Positions 34,409 through 43,008 of a DNA stretch of 62,001 bases are shown here, piece by piece. The notes below the pieces were generated by a model. The model was given only the letters and a program-made list of their open reading frames with translations. It did not search any database and was not told where the DNA came from. The translations under genes were made by a program, and so were the position numbers. Each line of letters starts with the position of its first letter. Position 1 is the stretch's first letter. The DNA comes from Acidobacteriota bacterium (GTDB lineage: Bacteria; Acidobacteriota; Terriglobia; 20CM-2-55-15), in assembly GCA_022821145.1 (NCBI GenBank), contig JAJEEE010000048.1, positions 1 through 62,001 on the forward strand. The letters run 5' to 3'.

Positions 34409-35131
34409 TCACAAGAACAGGGCGATGGCGGCAAGCGCCGTCAGGGCGATCACCAACCGCTCGAACCCGCGTTGCGGGATGCGCGGAACGATGCGGACAC
34501 CCGCCACGTTGCCGCCGATGACGACCGGGGCCATCATCGCGGCGAACGCGAGCGACTCCCGGCTGTAGAGGCCGTGACCGGTGTAGATGGGAACCTTCGC
34601 CAGGTTGACGACGAGGTAGAACCAGGCGCCCGTGGCGATGAAGTTCCGCTTCTCCAGCCGGCTGGCCAGCAGGTACAGGCTCATGGCCGGCGCCGCGGCG
34701 TTGGCCACGGTCGTGGCGAATCCGGCCGCGACGCCGTAGACGGGCGGACGGCCGCCCGGCGCCAGCTTCGAGGCGCGCCGCAGGATCGAGACCGCGATCA
34801 TCGACAGGATGATCGCGCCCACCATCCGGCGCAATACGCTTTCGGGCAGCGCCAGGGCGACGCCGCCGGCCGCCATGCCGGCGGCGACCCACGGCGCCAG
34901 CGCGAGCAGCTTCCCCACGTCGGCGTGCCGGCGCCAATAGGCGACGGCGAACACGTCGCCCGTCGTCAGCATCGGGAGCGTCCAGGCCGCGGCGAGGCGC
35001 GCGTCGCCGACGGTCAACACCATCAGCGGCACCACGAACGCGCCGGCGCCCGGAACGCCGGTCTTCGCGACGCCGATCATCAACGCGCAGAACGTTCCGG
35101 CGATCCACTGCCAGGTTTCGAGTTCGGGCAT
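34409..35131 (-). CDS. Sulfite exporter TauE/SafE-family permease
   Basis: A 240-residue membrane protein with about eight transmembrane helices. The repeated motif KTGVPGAGAFVVPLMV at the first helix and the second-half counterpart GVAAGFATTVANAAAPAMSLYLL are those of TauE/SafE transporters. Members export sulfite, sulfoacetate or related anions. No sulfur metabolism gene is in the window, so the substrate is open. It is divergent from the amidohydrolase gene across 74 bases. Confidence 0.9.
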   Translation of the reverse strand: MPELETWQWIAGTFCALMIGVAKTGVPGAGAFVVPLMVLTVGDARLAAAWTLPMLTTGDVFAVAYWRRHADVGKLLALAPWVAAGMAAGGVALALPESVLRRMVGAIILSMIAVSILRRASKLAPGGRPPVYGVAAGFATTVANAAAPAMSLYLLASRLEKRNFIATGAWFYLVVNLAKVPIYTGHGLYSRESLAFAAMMAPVVIGGNVAGVRIVPRIPQRGFERLVIALTALAAIALFL

Positions 35132-35205
35132 GAGCGTCGGGCCTTCGCCGAAATGCTGGTTTCTCCCCGGCGGGCTGTTGCAGTATAGGTGGACACGGGG
35201 GCAAT

Positions 35206-36288
35206 ATGAAGACCGAGCACCGAGCGATTGCGGAACGGGCGTCCCGCCGCGAATTCCTGCGGGGCATGGCGGCGTTGGGGGCGCTGGCCGCGGGTTGCGG
35301 CGGCGGCGAGACGCAACCGGAAGGCGAGTCTCCGGCCGCTCCCGTCCGCCGGATCGACGTCCACCAGCACTTCGTTTCGCCCGATTACCACGCGTTCCTC
35401 ACCACGATGAGCGAGGCCGGTCCCGTGCCGGGCCTGGGGGCCTGGAACGGGTTCACGCCGGCGCGCAGCATCGAGAACATGGACGCGGCGGGAATCGAGA
35501 CCGCGATGCTGTCGCTGACGGCGCCGGGCGTGCACTTCGGCGACGACGCCCAAGCCCGGGGCGTCGCTCGGGAGCTCAACGAGTACGCCGCCCAACGCAT
35601 GGTGGGGGACTATGCGGGGCGTTTCGGGCTGTTCGCCGTCCTGCCGATTCCCGACGTCGACGGCAGCCTGGCCGAGATCGAATACGCCTTCGACACGCTG
35701 GGCGCCGACGGCGTGGGGCTGTTCACCAGCTACGGCGACACGTGGCTGGGCGATGAGGCGCTCGATCCGATCTTCGACGAGCTGAACCGCCGTGGGGCCG
35801 TCGTCTACACGCACCCGATCGAGGCGGCCTGTTGTCTGAACCCGATCGCCGGCGTCGCGCCGCAGACGCTGGAATATCCGACCGACACGACGCGGGCGAT
35901 CATGCGGCTGATCACCAGCGACACCGCCACGCGGTGTCCCGACATCCGGTTCATCTTCTCGCACGCCGGCGGGACGCTGGTGTCGATCGCCGGCCGTTTC
36001 CTCCAGGCCCAGGTGCGGGCCGAGAACATCGACGCGGCGCCCGAGCCGGATTCCCGTCTGCATCACGTCCGGCGCTTCTTCTACGACACGGCGGGATCGG
36101 CCAACCCGGTGCAGTTGCAGTCGCTGCGGCTCCTGGTCCCGGAATCGCAGATCGTCTTCGGGACCGACTTCCCGTTCGTCGGGACCGTGCCGACCGTCGA
36201 GGGCGTCGACGCCAGCGGTTTCGACGCCGCCCAGTTGCAGGCGATCTACCGCGGCAACGCGCTCCGCATGCTGCCCCGCCTGGCCTGA
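35206..36288 (+). CDS. Tat-exported lipoprotein amidohydrolase (ACMSD-like)
   Basis: A 360-residue amidohydrolase of the PF04909 group, whose members decarboxylate or hydrolyse aromatic acids with one metal ion. The metal ligands are seen in RIDVHQHF, THPIEAACC, FSHAGG and FGTDFPF. The N-terminus has the twin-arginine motif SRREFL and then a lipobox LAAGC31. The protein should be exported folded and anchored by lipid. This differs from the cytoplasmic ACMSD/6-methylsalicylate decarboxylase enzymes. The best-fitting relatives act on aromatic carboxylates, so that is only a hint of substrate. Confidence 0.88.
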   Translation: MKTEHRAIAERASRREFLRGMAALGALAAGCGGGETQPEGESPAAPVRRIDVHQHFVSPDYHAFLTTMSEAGPVPGLGAWNGFTPARSIENMDAAGIETAMLSLTAPGVHFGDDAQARGVARELNEYAAQRMVGDYAGRFGLFAVLPIPDVDGSLAEIEYAFDTLGADGVGLFTSYGDTWLGDEALDPIFDELNRRGAVVYTHPIEAACCLNPIAGVAPQTLEYPTDTTRAIMRLITSDTATRCPDIRFIFSHAGGTLVSIAGRFLQAQVRAENIDAAPEPDSRLHHVRRFFYDTAGSANPVQLQSLRLLVPESQIVFGTDFPFVGTVPTVEGVDASGFDAAQLQAIYRGNALRMLPRLA

Positions 36289-36305
36289 GCGGCGCCGCCG
36301 GCCAC

Positions 36306-36360
36306 GAGCCTTCGGTGAAACACCGGCGGAGCGGGGCGCCCGTCTTTTCGTCAGGCTCCT
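36306..36360. mobile_element. Degenerate partial copy of the adjacent miniature element
   Basis: GAGCCTTCGGTGAAACACCG at the left and GGGGCGCCCGTCTT with CAGGCTCC at the right match the ends of the 36362-36521 element with a few mismatches and a deleted middle. It directly abuts that element, giving the palindrome AGGCTCCTAGGAGCCT at the junction (36353-36368). It is best read as an older, shortened copy. Confidence 0.5.
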
Positions 36361-36361
36361 A

Positions 36362-36521
36362 GGAGCCTGTGGTGAAACCCCGCGTCGCACCGAGACCGGT
36401 GAGGCGCCCGTCTGGCAAGGCGTGAGGAGGGAGCATATTCCCGATATGTGACCGACGAGCAACGCAGTCCAGACGGGATGCGTCGCCGGTCGAATGCAGC
36501 AGGGGTTTCACCACAGGCTCC
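36362..36521. mobile_element. Miniature inverted-repeat element (160 bp, no transposase)
   Basis: Perfect 20-bp terminal inverted repeats (starting GGAGCCTGTGGTGAAAC; right copy 36502-36521) enclose about 120 bp without coding capacity. An inner inverted repeat CCCGTCTGG (36407-36415) and CCAGACGGG (36469-36477) would let the element fold. The dinucleotide TA flanks both ends and is a likely target duplication. The parent transposase is not in the window, and its family cannot be named safely. The right end borders the stop codon of the cytochrome gene. Confidence 0.75.
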
Positions 36522-36868
36522 TACGGAGCGGGCAGGATGCTGTCCGCGTCGGGGGGGTCCGGGATCGACTCCAGGAACGCGTACATGTCGGCGAGTGCGT
36601 CCGGGCCGAGAACCGCGGCCGTGTACGGCGGCATGTTGCCCGTGGGCTGGCGGATGTACGCCGAGAACGCCGGAAAGGGGATGGGGTCGGGCGCCAGGCG
36701 CGACCCGGTGTTTCCCGCGCCCTGGCCCTGGAGTCCATGACAGGCCGAGCAGCCGGACTCGACGTAGGCGAGCCGCCCCGCCTCCCTGTCGCCGACGGCG
36801 GTTTCCTGAACGGGGGAACCCGCACCCAGGACGAGAGTGGCCATCGGGAGCGCGATCAGGCCCTTCAC
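36521..36868 (-). CDS. Small secreted c-type cytochrome
   Basis: A 115-residue monohaem cytochrome with signal peptide (about residues 1-21), haem-binding CSACH at 40-44 (C40, C43, H44) and a likely methionine ligand in TGNMPPY. It lies 4 bases after the Tat-exported ThDP enzyme on the same strand and could carry its electrons. The stop TAG uses TA of the insertion site and G of the miniature element, so the original C-terminus may have been longer. Confidence 0.85.
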   Translation of the reverse strand: MKGLIALPMATLVLGAGSPVQETAVGDREAGRLAYVESGCSACHGLQGQGAGNTGSRLAPDPIPFPAFSAYIRQPTGNMPPYTAAVLGPDALADMYAFLESIPDPPDADSILPAP

Positions 36869-36872
36869 GGCG

Positions 36873-38807
36873 TCACCTCGGCTGCGTGACCACGTCCAGC
36901 AGCGCGGGCTCTCCGTTCCGCACCACGTCGATCGCGCGACGGAGGGCGGGCGCGACGTCGGCGGGACGCTCGATGGGGCCTTCCGAGTAGACGCCCATGC
37001 CCTCGGCCACCTTCGCGAAGTCGATGTCGGGGTCGCGGAGCGTGTTCCCGAAACCGGCGTTCTCGATGCCGCGCTCGAAACGGTTGGCCATCCGCTGGAT
37101 ATGCATGACCTCCTGGTGGTAGGCGCGGTTGTTGTGCATGACCGTCAGAAGCGGGATCCGATAACGGGCCGCGGTCCACAGCACGCCGGGTCCGTACATC
37201 AGGTCGCCGTCGTTCTGGATGTTGACCGACAGCCGGCCGTGCCTGCGGTTCGCCAGCGCAGCGCCGACGGCGGCCGGCGCGCCGTATCCGACGCCGTAGC
37301 CGCCGGACTCCCCGATCCGCTGGTAGTGCCGGTCGAACCTCCACAGGCGTTGCGGCCACTGGCTGAGGCTGTTGCCGCTGCCCACGACCATCGACCAGTC
37401 GTGCTCCCGAACCTGGTTCCAGATCTCGGCCGACAGCCGCGCCGTGGACACCGGGCTGGCGTTCCATGCGTAGGCCGCGTCGCGGCGGACACGCTCGTGG
37501 ATGTCGCGGTGCGCGCCCGCAAGGGCGTCGCGGCGTTCGTCGAGCACCCGCTGCCGGTCGCCGTCGAGCCGGCGGCGGACGGCTTCGGTCAGAGCCGGGA
37601 GCGTCGCCTCGGCGTCGGCGGCCATGGCCAGGTCCACTTCCGTGTAGCGCTGGAAGACCTGGTAGTTGGACGGCGTGGCGAGGTCGCCGGAGTTGATGCT
37701 GATCAGCCGGGCGTCGTCGCGGATGATCGATCGCCATGTGCGGTGGATCTGGTCGCGGAACGCGTGCGTCCGCCCCCAGAAATCCGTCATCTCCAACCCG
37801 AGGATGACGTCGGCTTCGGCCAGGGCCGCCCGGGCTCTTGCCGTCTGGTTCAGGGGATGCCGCGATGGGAAGTTCATGCGGCCGCCCTGGTCGATCACGG
37901 CCGCTTCCAGCGTCTCGGCCAGTTCGACGAGCCCCTCCATGCCCGCCGCGGTCCGCGCGGCCCGGTCGGCGACGATCACCGGGAATTCGGCCGTCACCAG
38001 GAGCCGCGCCGCCTCTTCGACGGCCGCCGAATCGCCCTGCGGCGGCGTCGTCCGCGTGAGGCGCGGAACGGTGAGGTGGTCCCGGCTTTCGAGAGGGCGT
38101 TCCTGGAGCTCGCTGTCGGCGACGAGGACCACCGGGCCCATCGGCGGCGTCATGGCGACCATGTAGGCGCGCATGGCCGACTCGGCGAAATGCTCCAGCG
38201 ACACCGGCGTGTCGTCCCACTTGATGTAGTCGCGTACCATCTGGGCCGCGTCCTGGACGCTGTGAACCCACTCCACCCCGGGCCGCCGCACGGACGCGTC
38301 GAGCGTGTTGCCGAGGATCAGGTAGACGGGGACGCGGTCGCAATAGGCGTTGTAGACCGCCATGGCCGCATGCTGCAGTCCGACGGTTCCATGAGCCATG
38401 ACCGCCATGGGCTTGCCCTCGATCTTGGCGTAACCGTGCGCCATGGCGACCGAGGACTCCTCGTGGGTGCAGGTGATGAATTCCGGTCCGGGCCCGCCGG
38501 CGTAGTTCGCGAGCGCTTCGTGGATTCCCCGGAAGCTGGAACCCGGGTTGGAACAGACGTACTCCAGGTCCAGCGCGCGGAGAACGTCGACCATGAAGTC
38601 CGAGCCGCTGGTTTCGGCCGTCAGGACCTCCAGCTCCTGAGGAGCGGCGGACTCGGCTTCCGGCGACATCGGCGGGGGCGCGACCGCCGGGGCCGGCGCC
38701 GCCCGGGCGCCGGATTCCGCGGCCCCGGCCAGCGTGGCCGCTCCCGCCGCGGCGGCGCCCTTGAGAAAGCCCCGGCGGTTGACGGGTTTCTTCCTTTCCT
38801 CGGTCAT
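36873..38807 (-). CDS. Tat-exported thiamine-diphosphate-dependent enzyme (acetolactate synthase-like fold)
   Basis: A 644-residue protein with the three-domain fold of ThDP enzymes such as acetolactate synthase and benzoylformate decarboxylase. The catalytic glutamate lies in ITCTHEESSVAMAHGYAKIEG, and the ThDP/magnesium site is NDGDLMYGPG leading to HNN. The N-terminus MTEERKKPVNRRGFLKG, with a long alanine-rich stretch, is a twin-arginine signal. Export of a ThDP enzyme is exceptional, because the cofactor must be loaded before Tat export. A ribosome site GAGGA precedes the ATG. The downstream cytochrome c suggests an oxidative 2-oxoacid or similar reaction in the periplasm; this is inference. 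Confidence 0.85.
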   Translation of the reverse strand: MTEERKKPVNRRGFLKGAAAAGAATLAGAAESGARAAPAPAVAPPPMSPEAESAAPQELEVLTAETSGSDFMVDVLRALDLEYVCSNPGSSFRGIHEALANYAGGPGPEFITCTHEESSVAMAHGYAKIEGKPMAVMAHGTVGLQHAAMAVYNAYCDRVPVYLILGNTLDASVRRPGVEWVHSVQDAAQMVRDYIKWDDTPVSLEHFAESAMRAYMVAMTPPMGPVVLVADSELQERPLESRDHLTVPRLTRTTPPQGDSAAVEEAARLLVTAEFPVIVADRAARTAAGMEGLVELAETLEAAVIDQGGRMNFPSRHPLNQTARARAALAEADVILGLEMTDFWGRTHAFRDQIHRTWRSIIRDDARLISINSGDLATPSNYQVFQRYTEVDLAMAADAEATLPALTEAVRRRLDGDRQRVLDERRDALAGAHRDIHERVRRDAAYAWNASPVSTARLSAEIWNQVREHDWSMVVGSGNSLSQWPQRLWRFDRHYQRIGESGGYGVGYGAPAAVGAALANRRHGRLSVNIQNDGDLMYGPGVLWTAARYRIPLLTVMHNNRAYHQEVMHIQRMANRFERGIENAGFGNTLRDPDIDFAKVAEGMGVYSEGPIERPADVAPALRRAIDVVRNGEPALLDVVTQPR

Positions 38808-38991
38808 GGCGTTCGTCCTCGATCGCGGCGAAGGATCGCCGCCCGCATTAGATGACAGATCCGGGTCCGTGTCCAGCACGCGGGCCGTCGCCGAACTTTT
38901 CGTTCCCGCAACGGGGCGCGGGGGCGGTATGATCGTTGCTCGGCGGCCGCGCCGCCGCAGTTGTCGTTCATCGATTCAAGGGAACCCGCAT

Positions 38992-39462
38992 ATGCGTAAA
39001 CTCCTGCTTGTCCCGACCGTGACCGCCGTGCTCGCGGCGGCCGCCTCCTGCGCGCCGGAACCGGTCGAGGAGGCGTCGCCGATCGAACTGGTAACCTCCG
39101 ACCTGGAGCTCATGTACGGGATCATCAGCCCCAACGCCGAGGTGGTCTGGGACTCGGTGGGCACGATCGTCGACGATACCGGGCAAAACGACTTCGCGCC
39201 CGAGACCGACGAGGAGTGGGAAGAGGTCGCCGATCGGGCGCTCGGCCTGGCCGAATCGGCCAACCTGCTGCTGTTGCCCGAACGGGCCCAGGGCCGGCAG
39301 GTGTGGATCGATACGGCGGTGATGATGCGCGACCGCGCCATCCGGGCCTCGGAGACCGCCTTGTTGCGGGACGCGGAGGCGCTGCTGGACGCCGGCGGGG
39401 TGCTCTACGAGGCGTGCGTGGCGTGTCACGAGGAGTACCTCGTCGAACAGACGGTCTTCTAG
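38992..39462 (+). CDS. Cytochrome c'-like lipoprotein
   Basis: A 156-residue exported protein. The N-terminus (MRKLLLVPTVTAVLAAAASC) has a lipobox-like AASC at residue 20. The C-terminus has one haem site CVACHEEY, about 14 residues from the end. This placement and the helical body (an aspartate-rich helix, then ERAQGRQVWIDTAVMMRDRA) are those of cytochrome c'-type four-helix bundles. The ribosome site AAGGGAA precedes ATG. Its position next to quinoproteins suggests electron transfer. Confidence 0.8.
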   Translation: MRKLLLVPTVTAVLAAAASCAPEPVEEASPIELVTSDLELMYGIISPNAEVVWDSVGTIVDDTGQNDFAPETDEEWEEVADRALGLAESANLLLLPERAQGRQVWIDTAVMMRDRAIRASETALLRDAEALLDAGGVLYEACVACHEEYLVEQTVF

Positions 39463-39474
39463 CTCGATCGGGGT

Positions 39475-40131
39475 CTACAGGATCGATTCCAGAAACGCGC
39501 GAGCCTCGATGAGTGACGGGCAGACGCGCTCGGCGCGCGCGGCGGCTTCGCTCGAAGGCGCGACGAGGTCGGGCACCATGATCACGCGCATGCCCGCCGC
39601 GGCCGCGGCGGCCACGCCCGGCTCGGAGTCTTCCAGAACGACGCACGCGGCCGGCCGCGCTTCCAGTCTTCGGGCCGTCGCCAGGAAGATGTCGGGCGCC
39701 GGCTTGCCGCAATCGACCTCGTCGCCCGCCGTGATGACCGGGAAGTAATCCAGCAGATCCGCGTCCCGGAGTTGCGCCACGGCATAGCGGCGGGCGTTGG
39801 ACGTGGCCACGGCCGTCGGAACGCCCCGCCGGGAGAGCATTTCCAGCAACGCGTCGGCGCCGGATTTCTTGGGGATCCCGTCCACGGCGACGCGCGCCTC
39901 AAAGGTCCGGTCCCAGGCGGCGCTGATCGCCTCGGCCGCGTCGGCGCCCAGCGCCTCCCGCATCTGGACCTGGTTCGTGCGCCAGGTCCGCCCGATCAAC
40001 GACTCGTAGAGCCCCGCCGGTACGGCGATTCCCAGGCCGTCGGCGGCCTCGGAGAAGGTTTCCAGCGCCACCCGCTCGGTGTCCATGAGGAGGCCGTCCA
40101 TGTCGAAGATCACGGCGGACGGTCGATGCAT
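39475..40131 (-). CDS. HAD-superfamily phosphatase, beta-phosphoglucomutase-like
   Basis: A 218-residue HAD hydrolase (subfamily IA). The nucleophile motif is VIFDMDGLLMDTE, with the two catalytic aspartates at residues 10 and 12. Motif II is the threonine or serine in VATSNA, motif III is the lysine in CGKPAPDIF, and motif IV is VLEDSEPG. The helical cap between motifs I and II is as in beta-phosphoglucomutase and YniC/YcjU proteins. Its substrate among sugar phosphates is unknown. The start at ATG 40131 was chosen by family N-terminus. Confidence 0.9.
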   Translation of the reverse strand: MHRPSAVIFDMDGLLMDTERVALETFSEAADGLGIAVPAGLYESLIGRTWRTNQVQMREALGADAAEAISAAWDRTFEARVAVDGIPKKSGADALLEMLSRRGVPTAVATSNARRYAVAQLRDADLLDYFPVITAGDEVDCGKPAPDIFLATARRLEARPAACVVLEDSEPGVAAAAAAGMRVIMVPDLVAPSSEAAARAERVCPSLIEARAFLESIL

Positions 40132-40218
40132 CGAGACGGTCGGAGGCCTCCGCCATCCATCGTAGCAAACTTCCCGATGGCGCTCCGGATTGGATAGACT
40201 GTCGGCGGAGGGATACCG

Positions 40219-42174
40219 ATGCGTATTCGATTCGGAACGAGTCTTGCAGTGGCGCTGGCGGCGGCCGCGGGCGTGGCCGCGAACGCCGCTCAGGACGCGG
40301 CGCGCGGCCCCGGCGCCGACTGGCCCATGTACCACCGCGATCTGGCCGGGACCCGCTATTCGCCGCTCACCCAGATCGATCGGGACAACGTGGCCGGACT
40401 CGAGCCCGTCTGGACGTACCGGTTCAACCGGGACGACCGGCCGCCGATCAGCGGCCCCAGCTCGTTCGAGCTGTACCAGCAGGTGACCCCGATCGTGGTC
40501 GACGGCGTCCTCTACATGCCGTCGGGAGACCGTGTCGTGGCCTTGCGTCCCGAGACAGGCGAGGAGATCTGGGTCCACGAGCTGGACGAGGGGCTGGCGT
40601 CGTTTCGCGGCGTGAGCTACTGGCCGGGGGAGGGCGACATCCCGGCGCGCATCTTCTTCACGTCCCTCCGCAAGATCGTCGCGTTGAACGCGTTCAGCGG
40701 CGAGCGCGCCGCCGCCTTCGGAAACGACGGCGAGATCGCGCTCGAAGTGCCGTACGCGGGCGTGCCCGCGATCTACGGCGACCGGATCATCATCGGCGCC
40801 AACTTTTTCGGTCCGGGCGAGCCGCACATCGCGCCGCAACTGAGCGAGCCGCGCGGACAGAACGGCAACTCCCGCGGTTACGACGCCGTGACCGGGGAGC
40901 AGGTCTGGGAGTACAACACGATCCCGCAACCCGGCGAGCCGGGCCACGAGACCTGGGGCTTGGAAAGCTGGCGCGACCGCACCGGAAACAACGTCTGGAC
41001 CTTCTCGGTAACCGTCGATGAGGACGCCGGCATCGTCTACATGCCGGTGAGCACGCCCGGCTCGAACTACTATGGCGGCGACCGGCCGGGCAACAACGAG
41101 CCCAGCAACTCCGTCGTCGCGCTGGACGCGCTGACCGGCGAGCTGCTCTGGTACTTCCAGACCATCCACCACGAGCTGTGGGACTACAACCTGCCGCCGG
41201 CGGCCGGGCTGATCGACCTGGAGATCGACGGCGAGACGATACCGGCGCTGGTGCAGACGGGGAAGCAGGGCTGGATGTACATCCTGAACCGCCTGACCGG
41301 CGAGCCCGTGTTCGGCGTCGAGGAGGTCCCGGTGCCCGCCGGCGACGTCCCGGGCGAGTGGTACTCGCCGACGCAGCCGATACCCGTCAAGCCGCCGGCG
41401 ATTTCACGCGTGAGCTTCGACCCCGAGACCGACATGGTGACGGCGGAGGACACCAACGCGTTCCACGCCCGGGCGTGCCGCGAGCTGTGGGATGAGGTGG
41501 GCTTCTACAATGCCGGCCCGTACACGCCGTTCAACCTGCAGGCCGAAGGCACGCCGCCGACGCTGCTGTTCCCCACGCTGACGGGCGGCGTCAACTGGGG
41601 CGGCGTGGCGATCGACCCGGAGACGAACACCATCTTCGTCAACTCCAAGGACCAGGCCTCGACCGGCTGGACGGTTCCCAACGAGCGCTACAGCGAGGAG
41701 ACCGCCTACGAGCAGGTGCCCTACACCCGGGGCGGCGGCCCGGCGTTCAGCGCGCCGCGCGGGGAAGACGACGACGGGACGTGGCCCTGCCACAAGCCGC
41801 CGTGGGCCAGCCTGCTGGCCGTCAACGGAAACACGGGCGACATCGTCTGGTCGGTGCCGCTGGGGGTCAACGAGACGATGCCCGACGGGAAGCAGAACGT
41901 GGGCTCGCCCGGCTACGGCGGGCCCATCGTCACCGCGGGCGGGCTGGTCTTCATCGGCGCGACCAGCGACGGGCGCTTCCGCGCGTTCGATTCACGGACG
42001 GGCGAGGAGCTGTGGTCCGAGCCGGTGCCCTACAACATCACGGCCGTTCCCATCACCTACGAGGGGAACGACGGCCGCCAGTACGTGGCCGTGGTGGCCG
42101 CCCGTTCGTCGGGGTTCGGCGCCATCGAGGGCCCGCGCAACGAAGGCCTCTACGTGTACGCGGTTCCGGAATAG
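40219..42174 (+). CDS. Secreted PQQ-dependent quinoprotein dehydrogenase
   Basis: A 651-residue eight-bladed beta-propeller quinoprotein with a signal peptide (about residues 1-23). Repeats such as RVVALRPETGEEIWVHEL, SVVALDALTGELLWYFQ and FRAFDSRTGEELWSEP are typical. The block PMYHRDLAGTRYSPLTQI is the canonical N-terminal start of PQQ dehydrogenases. It is a paralogue of the protein at 26394-28325. No pqqABCDE biosynthesis genes are in this window, unless the TenA-fold gene at 50.6 kb plays a part. The substrate is unknown. Confidence 0.9.
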   Translation: MRIRFGTSLAVALAAAAGVAANAAQDAARGPGADWPMYHRDLAGTRYSPLTQIDRDNVAGLEPVWTYRFNRDDRPPISGPSSFELYQQVTPIVVDGVLYMPSGDRVVALRPETGEEIWVHELDEGLASFRGVSYWPGEGDIPARIFFTSLRKIVALNAFSGERAAAFGNDGEIALEVPYAGVPAIYGDRIIIGANFFGPGEPHIAPQLSEPRGQNGNSRGYDAVTGEQVWEYNTIPQPGEPGHETWGLESWRDRTGNNVWTFSVTVDEDAGIVYMPVSTPGSNYYGGDRPGNNEPSNSVVALDALTGELLWYFQTIHHELWDYNLPPAAGLIDLEIDGETIPALVQTGKQGWMYILNRLTGEPVFGVEEVPVPAGDVPGEWYSPTQPIPVKPPAISRVSFDPETDMVTAEDTNAFHARACRELWDEVGFYNAGPYTPFNLQAEGTPPTLLFPTLTGGVNWGGVAIDPETNTIFVNSKDQASTGWTVPNERYSEETAYEQVPYTRGGGPAFSAPRGEDDDGTWPCHKPPWASLLAVNGNTGDIVWSVPLGVNETMPDGKQNVGSPGYGGPIVTAGGLVFIGATSDGRFRAFDSRTGEELWSEPVPYNITAVPITYEGNDGRQYVAVVAARSSGFGAIEGPRNEGLYVYAVPE

Positions 42175-42185
42175 GCGGTTCGCGT

Positions 42186-42809
42186 CTACTCGTCGAAGAT
42201 CGTCGTCTCGGACCGGTCGAACGGGCCGGCGAGCCGGTACGGTATCTCGTCGAATCTCTCGATCAGGACCAGAGGGATGTCCGGCGCGTCGGGCTCTCTC
42301 TTGACATGGGTGAGGGTGATTTCGTCGCCCCACAGGCCGAACACGCCCGTCTGCTCGATCTCGACGTGAGTCCGGCGAACGCCCGCCGTGTCGATCGGCT
42401 CCTCGTCGACGCCCGTCACGTGAAACCGCCCTCCCGTCAGCCATTCCTTCTCGCCCGGATGCTGGCTGAGGGCCGCTATGTGCAACGCCCTCATGTTCCC
42501 GCGCATGGTGAATACCATCCGCTCGCGCGGGCGGCCGAGGCTGGACAATCGTCCGGCGACCTTCCGGTCGCTGCTGAAGCTGGAAAACGGAAGATCCACG
42601 GTCCGGCCGACGCGGTCCTTCCAGTAGGCCACGGCCTCCCGCGCCTTCGGCCCGCCCGCCCCGCGACTCAGGCGCACGCCCCGGTACAGGGCCTCCGGCG
42701 CTCCCGTCCCGTGCTTGATCATCCGGGCGAACATCCGCGCGCTCGTGTCGTCGGATCCCGCGGGCAGCACCACGTTTTTCAGTACTTCGACGGAGCTTTC
42801 GGGACTCAC
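42186..42809 (-). CDS. ADP-ribosyltransferase-like protein with R-S-ExE motif
   Basis: A 207-residue cytoplasmic-looking protein with no signal peptide. Three sequential pieces match the arginine-specific ADP-ribosyltransferase (ART) fold: R43 in LYRGV, the S-rich strand PFSSFSS (76-80), and E120-K-E122 in HPGEKEWLTGGRFHV. The E-x-E is the catalytic and NAD-orienting pair. Length and order agree with single-domain mono-ADP-ribosyltransferases (PF03496/PF01129 type). The start is a GTG with GGGAGG about 7 bases upstream. No immunity gene, secretion signal or toxin partner is adjacent. Function is inferred from motifs only. Confidence 0.6.
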   Translation of the reverse strand: MSPESSVEVLKNVVLPAGSDDTSARMFARMIKHGTGAPEALYRGVRLSRGAGGPKAREAVAYWKDRVGRTVDLPFSSFSSDRKVAGRLSSLGRPRERMVFTMRGNMRALHIAALSQHPGEKEWLTGGRFHVTGVDEEPIDTAGVRRTHVEIEQTGVFGLWGDEITLTHVKREPDAPDIPLVLIERFDEIPYRLAGPFDRSETTIFDE

Positions 42810-43008
42810 CTCGTTGCCTCCCGATCGTGATCCATGCGGCGGACGGGGCGCTCCGGGCGGTCATCGTCCGCACCCATGGCCCACGATAACACGGCCGCGG
42901 TCCGGGCTTCAGCCCCGAGTGCGGGCGGTCCGGTCGAGGGCGTGCCGTTGACGACTCGGGCGGCCGTATCCATAATGACCCCGACCTTGGAGGGCGGGGC
43001 ATGCGGTC

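Noticed and set aside
36837-38855. 672-codon plus-strand frame opposite the ThDP enzyme
   Set aside because: Shadow of the ThDP gene; no start signal and no recognisable domain.
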